A stretch of DNA of 11,030 bases from Fimbriimonadaceae bacterium (lineage in GTDB: Bacteria; Armatimonadota; Fimbriimonadia; Fimbriimonadales; Fimbriimonadaceae). The notes under the pieces were generated by a model that had not been told where the DNA came from, searched no databases, and worked only from the letters and a program-made list of their open reading frames with translations. This document shows positions 1 through 6,486 of the stretch, in pieces. The stretch covers positions 1 to 11,030 of the forward strand of contig JACMJO010000491.1 in the NCBI GenBank assembly GCA_014380605.1, read 5' to 3'. Every line of letters starts with the position of its first letter. Positions within the stretch are counted from its first letter, which is position 1. Both the position numbers and the translations under genes were made by a program.

Positions 1-362
1 ACGTATTGGATGAGGAAGAAGAGATCGCTCCACCCAGGGTTGCCAGGTCGCCCTAAGAACCGCGTTTCATAGGTGTAGGCGATCATCCCAACCCCATACG
101 CAAGGGCTGCTCCGCCGAGAACCGCAGGCAGGTTTTTGGCGACCGATAATCTTTTGAACCCAGGTAGTCGCTTGATGCCAAAACAGCATGCAGCGGCAAT
201 CAGGGGAATAGCGATCCCAGCAATCTCGCTGACCCAGCCCCGCAACGTCGCATCAGCGCTAAAGAATAGGAACCCAAAAACGAGAAGGTTCAGAAACGCA
301 AGTAGGACGCCCCAACGAATAGCGCCGAAATATGCCTTCCCAACCGTTCGTGTCATCGCCAT
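1..362 (-). CDS. N-terminal part of a multi-pass membrane protein, probably a sensor/signalling protein (partial)
   Basis: An open minus-strand frame runs without a stop from an ATG at 362 to the window edge, giving 120 complete residues. It begins MAMTRTVGKA and shows hydrophobic, membrane-like segments at about residues 17-36, 46-62 and 79-97. These are followed by YETRFLGRPGNPGWSDLFFL. From memory, a short loop of this kind (GRP, then W/S-D-x-F-x-L before another membrane segment) is typical of the N-terminal membrane region of bacterial GGDEF proteins and sensor kinases, so a signalling role is inferred. No catalytic domain is visible because the gene leaves the window. A second in-frame ATG lies at 356. 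Only a weak AGGG precedes the first ATG, by six bases. No in-frame ATG exists upstream of 362 in the region I read. The opposite-strand and other-frame ORFs here are not protein-like. Confidence 0.7.
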   Translation of the reverse strand, partial: MAMTRTVGKAYFGAIRWGVLLAFLNLLVFGFLFFSADATLRGWVSEIAGIAIPLIAAACCFGIKRLPGFKRLSVAKNLPAVLGGAALAYGVGMIAYTYETRFLGRPGNPGWSDLFFLIQY

Positions 363-512
363 GCTGAGCCCTATTCCCCCCGTTGGCCAACCTCTCCCCC
401 AAAGAGACCTGCCTGACGTACGGGCTATTCCATATCGTAGGGTCCACCATCCTGGTAATAAGCCGGTTATGGGCAAGATGAAGTGAGCATGGACGCATCG
501 ACTGAAAACCAC

Positions 513-518
513 TAAACT
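513..518 (+). promoter_or_regulatory. -10-like box TAAACT for the DUF2461 gene
   Basis: TAAACT lies 5 bases before the ATG at 524. A partial -35 match (TGGACG, 490-495, four of six bases of TTGACA) lies 17 bases further up. No Shine-Dalgarno sequence fits between box and start, so the mRNA would begin at or next to the ATG (leaderless). Confidence 0.5.
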
Positions 519-523
519 AGACC

Positions 524-1189
524 ATGCCCTGGTTCACCCAAGACGCCATCGAATTCTTCCGCGAACTCGAACTGAACAACCACAAGGAATGGTTTGAGGC
601 GAATAAGAAGCGCTACGAGACCAATGTCAAAAAGCCCATGGAAGCATTCGCCGATCACATGATCGGGCGGATGCGGGAGATCTTGCCCAACATTGAAACC
701 ACGGGAAAGAAGGCGGTTTTCCGAATCTACAAGGATGTGCGGTTCAGCAAAGACAAGACGCCCTATAAGACGAACGCAGGGATGCAAATCAACAGCGGCG
801 GCAAGGGAGACCTGGGTACTCCGGGGCTCTACTTCCATATCGATCCACGGGTGATGGGAATCGCAAGCGGTTGCTACCAGCTTGAACCGCCCGACCTAAA
901 GAAAATGCGCGAGTACCTTGGCGCAAATCCGGAAGAGTTCAGGAAACAGCTGGATGACAAGGAGTTTCAGAAGTTCTTTGGCGGGATCAAAGGCGAGGTC
1001 AACAAGATCCTTCCGCCCGACCTAAAGGAAGCCGCCGCCAAACAGCCGCTGATCTTCAACAAGCAGTTCTATTATTGGGCCGAGCATGAACCCGAACAGG
1101 CGCTTCGGGAGGACTTGGACGAGTTTCTGATGGCGCATATGTTGGCTTGTCGGAAGATGAATGAGTTTTTGGTGAAGGGCCTGAACTAA
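524..1189 (+). CDS. DUF2461 family protein (TIGR02453-type)
   Basis: The 221-residue protein matches the DUF2461 family (PF09365) in length and motifs. An N-terminal NHKEWF (19-24) followed by K..RYE corresponds to the family's NNxxWF...K..YE signature. The central block FRIYKDVRFSKDKTPYKT (66-83) is the family hallmark, followed by GLYFHIDP (101-108), and the C-terminal region contains FNKQFYYW (178-185). The family is widespread in bacteria and some eukaryotes. Its biochemical role is not established, so none is assigned. There is no signal peptide, so it is probably cytoplasmic. The ATG is chosen because family members start just before the W/F-T-x-D/E...FL.EL..NN region, and because a -10-like box sits directly upstream. 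The next gene begins 24 bases downstream on the same strand and may be co-transcribed. Confidence 0.9.
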   Translation: MPWFTQDAIEFFRELELNNHKEWFEANKKRYETNVKKPMEAFADHMIGRMREILPNIETTGKKAVFRIYKDVRFSKDKTPYKTNAGMQINSGGKGDLGTPGLYFHIDPRVMGIASGCYQLEPPDLKKMREYLGANPEEFRKQLDDKEFQKFFGGIKGEVNKILPPDLKEAAAKQPLIFNKQFYYWAEHEPEQALREDLDEFLMAHMLACRKMNEFLVKGLN

Positions 1190-1213
1190 TTTGCCTCTCA
1201 AAACCTCCATCTA

Positions 1214-1720
1214 ATGAGGATTGTTGCCATGTTGTTGCCAATCGTTGCCGCCGTCGTATTTGCTCAGATTCAGAGGCCAATTGAGTGGACTACTTATAGC
1301 CCGCTAGGGTCCAACTTTTCTGTTTCCTTTCCGGGACGTCAATCTCCCATCGACAAGGCGATTGACGGGCGGGCCAACGACGATCGTTTGAGAGGAGCGA
1401 GTGTGCTCAAGAATCAATCCGGATTCGTCTTGGTTTATTGCAATCTTCCTAAGGACGTCGACCCTCAAACCTTTTTGCCCGATGCCTGGGAAAAACACAT
1501 TGCCACTCAAAAATATGCTCAGGTCGTCAGCAAGCAGTTCGATACATGGCAAGGCAAGCCCACCTTTGAAGGCAGGTACAGACTCGGGGGAAAATTGACG
1601 GCCTATGTTCGCCTGATGGTCACCGATCGTAAGCTCATCCAGCAGTTGGCTACTTGGCCCGACTCAGAAACGAACGTTGACGCGGTTTCTCAGTTCTTAA
1701 GCTCCCTGAAGTTCAAGTAG
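1214..1720 (+). CDS. Small exported protein of unknown function (GxFSVxFPG-type)
   Basis: The 168-residue protein begins with a short signal peptide (hydrophobic LLPIVAAVVFA, likely cleavage near residue 18, AQ-IQ). The mature part contains LGSNFSVSFPG (31-41), which resembles a recurring pattern in small uncharacterised secreted bacterial proteins: a 'G.FSV.FPG.P' opening, a strand-rich middle (FVLVYCNLP, 71-79), GRYRLGGK..AYVRLMVTDRKLIQQL (120-145) and a final FLSSLKF. This family resemblance is from memory and gives no function. The start is ambiguous. ATG 1214 gives an Arg at position 2, which suits a signal peptide. ATG 1229 is in frame and has GAGGA (1216-1220) 8 bases upstream, a good ribosome site. 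It lies 24 bases after the DUF2461 gene, and its stop overlaps the end of the convergent DinB-like gene by 8 bases. Confidence 0.8.
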   Translation: MRIVAMLLPIVAAVVFAQIQRPIEWTTYSPLGSNFSVSFPGRQSPIDKAIDGRANDDRLRGASVLKNQSGFVLVYCNLPKDVDPQTFLPDAWEKHIATQKYAQVVSKQFDTWQGKPTFEGRYRLGGKLTAYVRLMVTDRKLIQQLATWPDSETNVDAVSQFLSSLKFK

Positions 1721-2165
1721 TGGTCTTCTTGGTCCATTCCCAAAGCGAGTATAGGAACTTGTCGTCCGGTTCGCGACCATTAATCCGCAGGGCGATCTCG
1801 ATCTGTGAACGATGATGGGCCTCATGTGCGACCAGGTAGCCGAAAAACTCAAATGGATTCCACTTTCCCTTTGCTTCGCGGCGGCGAAAAACTTCTGACA
1901 TCACCTCACGAGAGAGGTCGAGGCCGGCTTTAATCTGTTCCCGGGTAGCGGTCTTTGAGTCGAGCTTGGGAATCTCTTGCGCCTCGACCTTCGCGCTCGG
2001 CTCCGCCCAAGACCTTCTTGCGCTCACGATATGAGCGAGGCTGGAGCGGATGGTCTTCCCTTTTCCGGGCTTGAGCTCCAGATCCTCGTCGGTACAGATG
2101 TCCAGAAACTCCTGATTGAGGACGTTGTTCTTGCGCCATGCCTCGATCATGTCGTCGATAGTCAT
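1713..2165 (-). CDS. DinB-like four-helix-bundle protein (DinB/YfiT superfamily)
   Basis: From the ATG at 2165 the protein has 150 residues, the usual size for the DinB/YfiT metal-binding fold. It contains the expected three histidines: H45 in SLAHIVSARRSW, and H114 and H118 in the block LVAHEAHHRSQIEIAL. This is the classic H...HxxxH arrangement that binds a divalent metal in this superfamily. Members are thiol-S-transferases, mycothiol/bacillithiol-linked enzymes or damage-inducible proteins of unknown activity, so the substrate cannot be given. The frame stays open upstream to 2381, but that extension would run through the divergent gene starting at 2235 and is not DinB-like, so MTIDDMIEAW is taken as the N-terminus. 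There is no Shine-Dalgarno site. A TACAAT box sits 6 bases before the ATG. Its C-terminal codons overlap the convergent gene. Confidence 0.85.
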   Translation of the reverse strand: MTIDDMIEAWRKNNVLNQEFLDICTDEDLELKPGKGKTIRSSLAHIVSARRSWAEPSAKVEAQEIPKLDSKTATREQIKAGLDLSREVMSEVFRRREAKGKWNPFEFFGYLVAHEAHHRSQIEIALRINGREPDDKFLYSLWEWTKKTTT

Positions 2166-2171
2166 GGGGAT

Positions 2172-2177
2172 ATTGTA
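2172..2177 (-). promoter_or_regulatory. -10-like box TACAAT for the DinB-like gene
   Basis: On the minus strand TACAAT ends 6 bases before the ATG at 2165, with no room for a ribosome binding site. This supports a leaderless transcript and the choice of the 2165 start. No good -35 match is seen 16-18 bases upstream. Confidence 0.5.
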
Positions 2178-2219
2178 TCGACCGGGAATACACTCATCCT
2201 GCGTGCCGCCGATGGCCTG

Positions 2220-2225
2220 TAACAT
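2220..2225 (+). promoter_or_regulatory. -10-like box TAACAT for the HELGHH gene
   Basis: TAACAT ends 9 bases before the ATG at 2235. No purine-rich ribosome site is present in GGCAACTTC. A start of transcription about 7 bases after the box would give a leader of only a couple of bases. It faces the divergent TACAAT box at 2172-2177. Confidence 0.35.
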
Positions 2226-2234
2226 GGCAACTTC

Positions 2235-2840
2235 ATGAGAGTCAACCGCAAAACGAATCCAAAAGTGGTTGATGGCCGCGTTCAGAAGAAGAACAACGAT
2301 CGGCCGACTCACAACTATTACGACCACAAAGAACCGGAACTGGTTATCGATCGCCGGAGGCCGGGCCCTGGAGCCAGACATCTACTTAAAGTCGAAGACA
2401 TTAAGGCGTTTATCGGGATCATCCCGGAATGGCCTGAGCTCAGCCAGGGAATTGACGCGATAGCTCTCCTTCCATATGACGACGCGACCTACGGTTCCTA
2501 CAACCTAGGAGGTGTAATCAAGCTGAGGGCCTGGCCGACGGAACTCTGGACCGAAGTCAGCGAGGAGGGCGAAGTTCGAAAGAGTTGGCTCATGAAGGCC
2601 ATCCGCGTCGAGACCGAGGAGCTTAGTTACGGCGGATACCTGGCTAAGTTCACCGAGAACCAAGCCAGGGCCTTTCAACTCCTTGGCACGTTCCTCCACG
2701 AGCTCGGACACCATGTTGACCGCATGAACTGCAAAGGTAAGCACGACTGTCCCGGCGGAGAGCCGTTTGCGATCAAGTTTGAGCAAGAGATGCAGAAGAA
2801 AATCTGGCCCGAGTTCGTAAAGAGATTTCCTTTGCCGTAA
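2235..2840 (+). CDS. Uncharacterised protein with an HELGHH zinc-metallopeptidase-like motif
   Basis: The 201-residue protein has no signal peptide or membrane segment. Near the C-terminus is FLHELGHHVDRM (153-164), an HExxH zinc-binding and catalytic motif (H155, E156, H159). It is followed about 17 residues later by GGEPFA (174-179), where E176 is placed like the third ligand Glu of gluzincin-type peptidases. Two cysteines (C166, C172 in CKGKHDC) lie between them and could bind metal or form a disulfide. The N-terminal 45 residues are basic and low in hydrophobics. The middle carries a strand-rich region with YGSYNLGGVIKL (86-97), which could form the substrate-edge strand. I do not recognise a named family, and substrate and activity are unknown. 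It may be an active protease or a degenerate fold relative. It is divergent from the DinB-like gene and convergent with the amidohydrolase. Confidence 0.75.
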   Translation: MRVNRKTNPKVVDGRVQKKNNDRPTHNYYDHKEPELVIDRRRPGPGARHLLKVEDIKAFIGIIPEWPELSQGIDAIALLPYDDATYGSYNLGGVIKLRAWPTELWTEVSEEGEVRKSWLMKAIRVETEELSYGGYLAKFTENQARAFQLLGTFLHELGHHVDRMNCKGKHDCPGGEPFAIKFEQEMQKKIWPEFVKRFPLP

Positions 2841-2856
2841 GGCTGGGGCCGACTAT

Positions 2857-4473
2857 TTAGAACACTTTCCTGCCCTCAACCCACAGCGACTTCGGCTTTA
2901 CCTTTGCCAAATCGACGCCGGGTTTGAAAGGATCGCGATCAAGGATCACGATATCTGCTCGGAACCCTGGCTTCAGGCTCCCAATCTCCTTCTCCATGAA
3001 CATGCCATAGGCTGAACCTCGGGTGTAGGCATCCAGGGCTTGGTTGAGGCTTATGTTCTGGTGTGGCATCCAGACTTTGCCGGTCATGATCTTTCCAGTC
3101 ACAGCGGCAGAAATCCCTTCCCAGGGGTTGATGGTCACTACCGGCCAGTCCGACCCGAAAGCCAGCCTTGCCTTGTTCTGAATCATGCTCTTGAAGGCAT
3201 AGCTCGACCTGCTTCGCTCGGTTCCGAGAACCTCTTCACAATAGCGCCCATCGTCGGCCTTGTGGTACGGCTGGTAGCTGGCAATGACCCCGTACCGAGC
3301 AAACATCCCGTAGTCCTCAGGCATCAGATGCTGAACGTGCTCGATCCGAAACCGCTTCGACTGGACTCCAGAAACGGTGCCAAACAGGCCCAGGACATCG
3401 TGGTTTGCCTGATCTCCAATGGCGTGGACGATCACTTGATAACCAAGTCTTCCCGCTTCCTTGAATCGAGTGGCGTAGGTACCGTCGACCACTCCGGGCA
3501 TCGGCACGCCACGCCAATTTTTGGGCTGATGGGGCAAAGGCGTTGTGAACGGATCGTGCATGAACGCCGTTCGGCTTCCAAGCGAACCATCCATATAGGC
3601 CTTAACCCCGTTCGGATGAAACCAGCCAGGGACCTTTTTGGCGGCCCTCAGGGCTTGGAAGGCCATGGGCCAAGAGTCGGTTCTGGAGTAAAATCCAATG
3701 CGAAAAGTCGGGTTCTTGCCAGTTGCGTACTGCTGAAACGCGTTGACGCGAAATGTACTGGCAATGTCTGCCGCGCCCGTAACTCCGAAGCGGTTAGCTT
3801 GTTCGACTGCCTTGACAAAACCTCGATAGACATCGGCCTCGCTCGGCGCCGGGGCTCTTACCAGTCCCATCGCCCGTTCCCTCAGGATGCCGGTCGGCTC
3901 CTTGGTTTGCGCATCACGGTCGATTACCCCTCCCGGAAAATCACCCGGACCATCCTTGGTGATGTTGGAGAGGCGCAGGGCTTCGGAGTTGGCAAGAAGG
4001 CTATGTCCGTCCATGCGCTCCAGCAAAGCAGGACGCCCTCCCGTTGCCTCATCGATCCACTCCTTGGTGGGTTGCTCTTTCTCGGGCCAACTCTCCGCCG
4101 ACCAAGAATGGCCCATGACCCACTTGTCCTTTGGTAGCTTTGCGGCGAACTCGCGAACCATCCTGATGAAGTCCGCCTTAGACTTGGCCCCGCGAAGATC
4201 AAGTTGCTCCAGCAAGCTCACTCCGCCTTCCATGAGGTGGGTGTGGGAGTCTATGATTCCCGGAATCACAACGGCTTGCTTTGCATCGATCACCTTCGTA
4301 CTCTTGCCCAGACGCAAACCGGAAAGGCCACCTAAGTAAACGACTCGGCCCTTCGAAACCACGAGACAATCGGCCTTCTGTATCTGGCCGTCAGTCCATA
4401 TCCGACCATTGACGATCGCAAGGTCGGCGGGCGACGCTTGGGTGATGAGAGCCATGCAAAGGGCGACAAACAT
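2857..4473 (-). CDS. Exported metal-dependent amidohydrolase, YtcJ-like (Amidohydro_3)
   Basis: The 538-residue protein matches the YtcJ/NfdA-like branch of the amidohydrolase superfamily (PF07969) in length and motif order. Visible motifs are an N-terminal beta-sandwich strand LAIVNGRIWT (18-27), GIIDSHTHL with the HxH metal pair (H77, H79), and VKAYMDGSLGSRTA (290-303), where K291 is the candidate bridging or carboxylated lysine. Then come VIVHAIGD (H350), RIEHVQ (H379), AFGSDWPV (D442) and the closing GSLKPGFRADIVILD (498-512). Family members hydrolyse amides and cyclic or N-formylated compounds. The substrate here cannot be told. The first 14 or so residues (MFVALCMALITQAS) form a short hydrophobic leader with an A-S cleavage candidate, so export is inferred. 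It lacks the usual basic N-terminal residue. There is no Shine-Dalgarno site, and TATACT lies 6 bases before the ATG. The large ORF antisense to it is a shadow. Confidence 0.92.
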   Translation of the reverse strand: MFVALCMALITQASPADLAIVNGRIWTDGQIQKADCLVVSKGRVVYLGGLSGLRLGKSTKVIDAKQAVVIPGIIDSHTHLMEGGVSLLEQLDLRGAKSKADFIRMVREFAAKLPKDKWVMGHSWSAESWPEKEQPTKEWIDEATGGRPALLERMDGHSLLANSEALRLSNITKDGPGDFPGGVIDRDAQTKEPTGILRERAMGLVRAPAPSEADVYRGFVKAVEQANRFGVTGAADIASTFRVNAFQQYATGKNPTFRIGFYSRTDSWPMAFQALRAAKKVPGWFHPNGVKAYMDGSLGSRTAFMHDPFTTPLPHQPKNWRGVPMPGVVDGTYATRFKEAGRLGYQVIVHAIGDQANHDVLGLFGTVSGVQSKRFRIEHVQHLMPEDYGMFARYGVIASYQPYHKADDGRYCEEVLGTERSRSSYAFKSMIQNKARLAFGSDWPVVTINPWEGISAAVTGKIMTGKVWMPHQNISLNQALDAYTRGSAYGMFMEKEIGSLKPGFRADIVILDRDPFKPGVDLAKVKPKSLWVEGRKVF

Positions 4474-4479
4474 GCCTTT

Positions 4480-4485
4480 AGTATA
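4480..4485 (-). promoter_or_regulatory. -10-like box TATACT for the amidohydrolase gene
   Basis: TATACT on the minus strand ends 6 bases before the ATG at 4473. The six-base spacer AAAGGC is too short for a usable ribosome site on a normal leader, so a leaderless transcript is inferred. No convincing -35 element is present. Confidence 0.55.
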
Positions 4486-4530
4486 TGCGGCACGGCATTC
4501 TCACTTGACTTTTGCTTTCTTAATGCTTTT

Positions 4531-4537
4531 GAGGAGG
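4531..4537 (+). promoter_or_regulatory. Strong Shine-Dalgarno-like GAGGAGG without a well-placed gene start
   Basis: GAGGAGG is the best ribosome-site match in the region, but it lies 14 bases before an ATG that opens only a four-codon frame, 25 bases before the TTG at 4563, and about 49 bases before the ATG at 4587 of the main gene. It may drive a leader peptide or be coincidental. Confidence 0.3.
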
Positions 4538-4551
4538 ATTTCCACACCAAA

Positions 4552-4566
4552 ATGGTGAACAATTGA
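4552..4566 (+). other. Possible four-codon leader frame MVNN before the TPR gene
   Basis: ATG at 4552 opens ATG-GTG-AAC-AAT-TGA. The stop TGA (4564-4566) overlaps the alternative TTG start (4563) of the TPR frame as TTGA. With GAGGAGG 14 bases upstream this could be a translated leader coupled to the main gene, but the spacing is long and so short a frame may be chance. Confidence 0.2.
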
Positions 4567-4586
4567 CGAGATTTTGGGAAAGTTGT

Positions 4587-5735
4587 ATGGATTCACTTGC
4601 ATCACCACTTGAGCTAAAGCAGCGCGCAGACGACCTATACGCAAAGCAAGACTATGCTGCCGCAGCGGAAGATTATCGATCGCTAGTCCAGGGCCAACCT
4701 GGCAATACCGCGATCATGAAACAGCTTGGACTAGCATTAACGCTTGGCGGACAGCTCGACGAAGGTCTGAAGACGTTGCAGACCGCCTCCGCGATGCAGC
4801 CCGCAGATCCAGAAATTCGATACGCTTACGGATACGCCCTAGGCACAGCAGGGCGATTTGATGAAGCGATCGAAGAGTTAGATGCCTCCTTGAACCTCTC
4901 TCCAAACCACATTCCCGCAAGGCAAGGCCTGATTTTTTGTCTCTTAACCAGTGGCCAAGCAATCGCAGAGGTCAATCCCCATCTCGGCGAAATCCGGCTA
5001 GACCGAGCCACCAAGCTCGACCCCCGAAATCCTCACGTTGCGATGGCGTTTTTGGAGTTTATGGTCAAGAATGGGCAAAAGGGCAAGGCGGTTAACTTTA
5101 TCAAGGACCTTGACTCCCAAGTCAAAGAATTATCTCCCCTTAAGGAGGCCGTTCAGAAACTTGAATCCAATCCAGACTATGCGATTCACTTAAAGCAAGC
5201 GGCCGTCACCAAGCAGGCAACGGCTCCAGCGGTGAATCCGAAGGGACCTGGAGGGGCACTAAAACAGGTTCCCTGTCCTGCGTGCAAACAGCTGATCATG
5301 GACTATGCGGCGATCTGCCCACACTGCAACACCAAGCTCAAAGCAACCGGCACATTTTCGACCCACGACACCGGCCCCGCGGTTGAGTGGCAGGAAGTTG
5401 CCTATACGATCATGTCGATTATTATCGTCGGATTGTCGGCCCTAGGCATTTTCCTATCCCTGCCCGATGCTCAGAAAGGAAACTTTAAGGACGTTGGCTC
5501 GGTGCCGTTTATTGCCGCTTGTTTTCAGATGTTGATTGGACTCGGTCTTCTTTTCCGCCAAGAATGGATCGGCTTTCTAGCCAAGATCTTCCTGTTTCTA
5601 CGGATCGCCATCTCGTTGCCGTTCTTTGCCGTGTATTTCTTTGCCGGACGATGGCTTGTCGCAGGCGAGCATCTACTACAGATTGCCGTAGCCGGCTTCA
5701 TGATCTATCTTATCAACTATGTGATCGGCGACTAG
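4587..5735 (+). CDS. TPR protein with zinc ribbon and four C-terminal membrane segments
   Basis: Taken from the ATG at 4587 the protein has 382 residues. The frame also opens earlier with a TTG at 4563 (8 more residues), which cannot be excluded. Residues 8-190 or so are tetratricopeptide-like helix pairs; recognisable consensus pieces are LYAKQDYAAAAEDYRSLV, YGYALGTAGRFDEAIEELD and LSPNHIPARQGL. A CPAC-X10-CPHC zinc ribbon (C230, C233, C244, C247) follows a proline/glycine-rich linker. Four hydrophobic stretches at about 272-292, 305-324, 329-352 and 361-379 predict a membrane anchor, with TPRs and ribbon presumably cytoplasmic. TPRs mediate protein contacts, so a scaffolding or assembly role is possible, but no specific function is claimed. 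Only a weak GGGAAAG (4576-4582) precedes the ATG. It ends 8 bases before the convergent LTxxQ gene. Confidence 0.85.
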   Translation: MDSLASPLELKQRADDLYAKQDYAAAAEDYRSLVQGQPGNTAIMKQLGLALTLGGQLDEGLKTLQTASAMQPADPEIRYAYGYALGTAGRFDEAIEELDASLNLSPNHIPARQGLIFCLLTSGQAIAEVNPHLGEIRLDRATKLDPRNPHVAMAFLEFMVKNGQKGKAVNFIKDLDSQVKELSPLKEAVQKLESNPDYAIHLKQAAVTKQATAPAVNPKGPGGALKQVPCPACKQLIMDYAAICPHCNTKLKATGTFSTHDTGPAVEWQEVAYTIMSIIIVGLSALGIFLSLPDAQKGNFKDVGSVPFIAACFQMLIGLGLLFRQEWIGFLAKIFLFLRIAISLPFFAVYFFAGRWLVAGEHLLQIAVAGFMIYLINYVIGD

Positions 5736-5743
5736 ACAGCCTG

Positions 5744-6400
5744 TTAAAAGCCGCTTTCCGATAGTTTCTTGGCGACTTTGCTCTCTGGCCCAAGCGCAAG
5801 TTTGTATTTTTGTAGCTGGTCTGGCTGGAGAATTCCGAGGATGTTGGTTTCGTCGTCCTTCTTGATCTTCTTTCGAGCATCCTTCATGGCATTCGCACTG
5901 CGGCTCGCTTGGACCAATGCCATCATGCGGCTGTTTTCTCCCTTTTTCCATTCGGCTAACTTAGTGAGTTGATCCTCGCTTAGCCCCAACTCCTTCTGGA
6001 GATCAGGCTCGTAGACCGCCTTCACGCCAACGATCTGCCATTGGAGTTGCGAGAGCCTCCTGGACTGTTCTGGGGTCAGTTCAGCCCGGATCGCCTTATC
6101 GGTTTCATCATTCAGGTCGTCCATCTCCTTCATTTGGGCCGTCATTGCGCCCATATCCGGGCCCGACGATTGAGCCTTCTTTGTCATCTCCTGGATTTTC
6201 TTCTGGTGATTTTTGGCAAGATCCGAAATTTTCTTGTTCTGGTCGCCGCTTAGTTTCAGCTCTTTCTTGAATTCGTTTTGGCCCATGAGCATTCCGGTGG
6301 AAGTCATCATCTTCCGACCCATGGAGAACGGGTCAAAGCCCATCTGTCCGATTGCCGTACAGCAAATTGTCAATAAGAGTAACCCTGCCGATCTAAACAT
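5744..6400 (-). CDS. Exported LTxxQ-motif protein (Spy/CpxP-like helical periplasmic protein)
   Basis: From the ATG at 6400 the protein has 218 residues. A TTG codon just upstream would extend it by one residue, but the GGAGGA site 5 bases before the ATG fixes the start. Residues 1-19 form a signal peptide (MFRSAGLLLLTICCTAIG). The mature protein is rich in Lys, Met and Gln, is predicted helical, and carries four related motifs: LSGDQ (50-54), LTPEQ (108-112), LSEDQ (140-144) and LQPDQ (191-195). LTxxQ motifs mark the Spy/CpxP group of periplasmic chaperone-like proteins. The middle block (Q-L-Q-W-Q.., then EPDLQKELGLSEDQ) resembles longer LTxxQ proteins known from planctomycete-, acidobacteria- and verrucomicrobia-like genomes. 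A chaperone or envelope-stress role is inferred by family only. CC at 13-14 does not form a good lipobox. Confidence 0.8.
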   Translation of the reverse strand: MFRSAGLLLLTICCTAIGQMGFDPFSMGRKMMTSTGMLMGQNEFKKELKLSGDQNKKISDLAKNHQKKIQEMTKKAQSSGPDMGAMTAQMKEMDDLNDETDKAIRAELTPEQSRRLSQLQWQIVGVKAVYEPDLQKELGLSEDQLTKLAEWKKGENSRMMALVQASRSANAMKDARKKIKKDDETNILGILQPDQLQKYKLALGPESKVAKKLSESGF

Positions 6401-6405
6401 CAATT

Positions 6406-6411
6406 TCCTCC
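6406..6411 (-). promoter_or_regulatory. Ribosome binding site GGAGGA deciding the LTxxQ gene start
   Basis: On the minus strand GGAGGA is followed by AATTG and the ATG at 6400, a near-ideal spacing of 5 bases. It picks the ATG over the TTG at 6403. It also shows that this genome does use classical Shine-Dalgarno sites for some genes. Confidence 0.8.
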
Positions 6412-6486
6412 GTTGCCTGTTGATTATGTTTCCATTTTCGAGATTCGAGCATTTCAGTCCTTGTTGGTTGGTTGACTAACTTGCTC

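Noticed and set aside
136..486. Plus-strand frame over the left-edge gene
   Set aside because: Its composition (Pro/Arg-rich, no hydrophobic pattern) is not protein-like, and the opposite frame encodes clear membrane segments running to the edge.
2166..2381. N-terminal extension of the DinB-like gene by 72 residues
   Set aside because: It would overlap most of the start region of the divergent HELGHH gene, carries no DinB-type sequence, and the ATG at 2165 has a well-placed -10-like box.
3040..4137. Long open frame (365 residues) antisense to the amidohydrolase
   Set aside because: The amidohydrolase on the other strand has complete family motifs. The antisense translation has no recognisable domain, is rich in Arg/Ser/Pro as expected of a shadow frame, and lacks a start signal.
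6361..6364. Lipoprotein signal in the LTxxQ protein
   Set aside because: The Cys-Cys at residues 13-14 is preceded by T-I, which does not fit a lipobox with a small residue at -1. An ordinary signal peptide fits better.
6473..6478. TTGACT as a -35 element for the YCII gene
   Set aside because: Only 8 bases separate it from the TATACT box.
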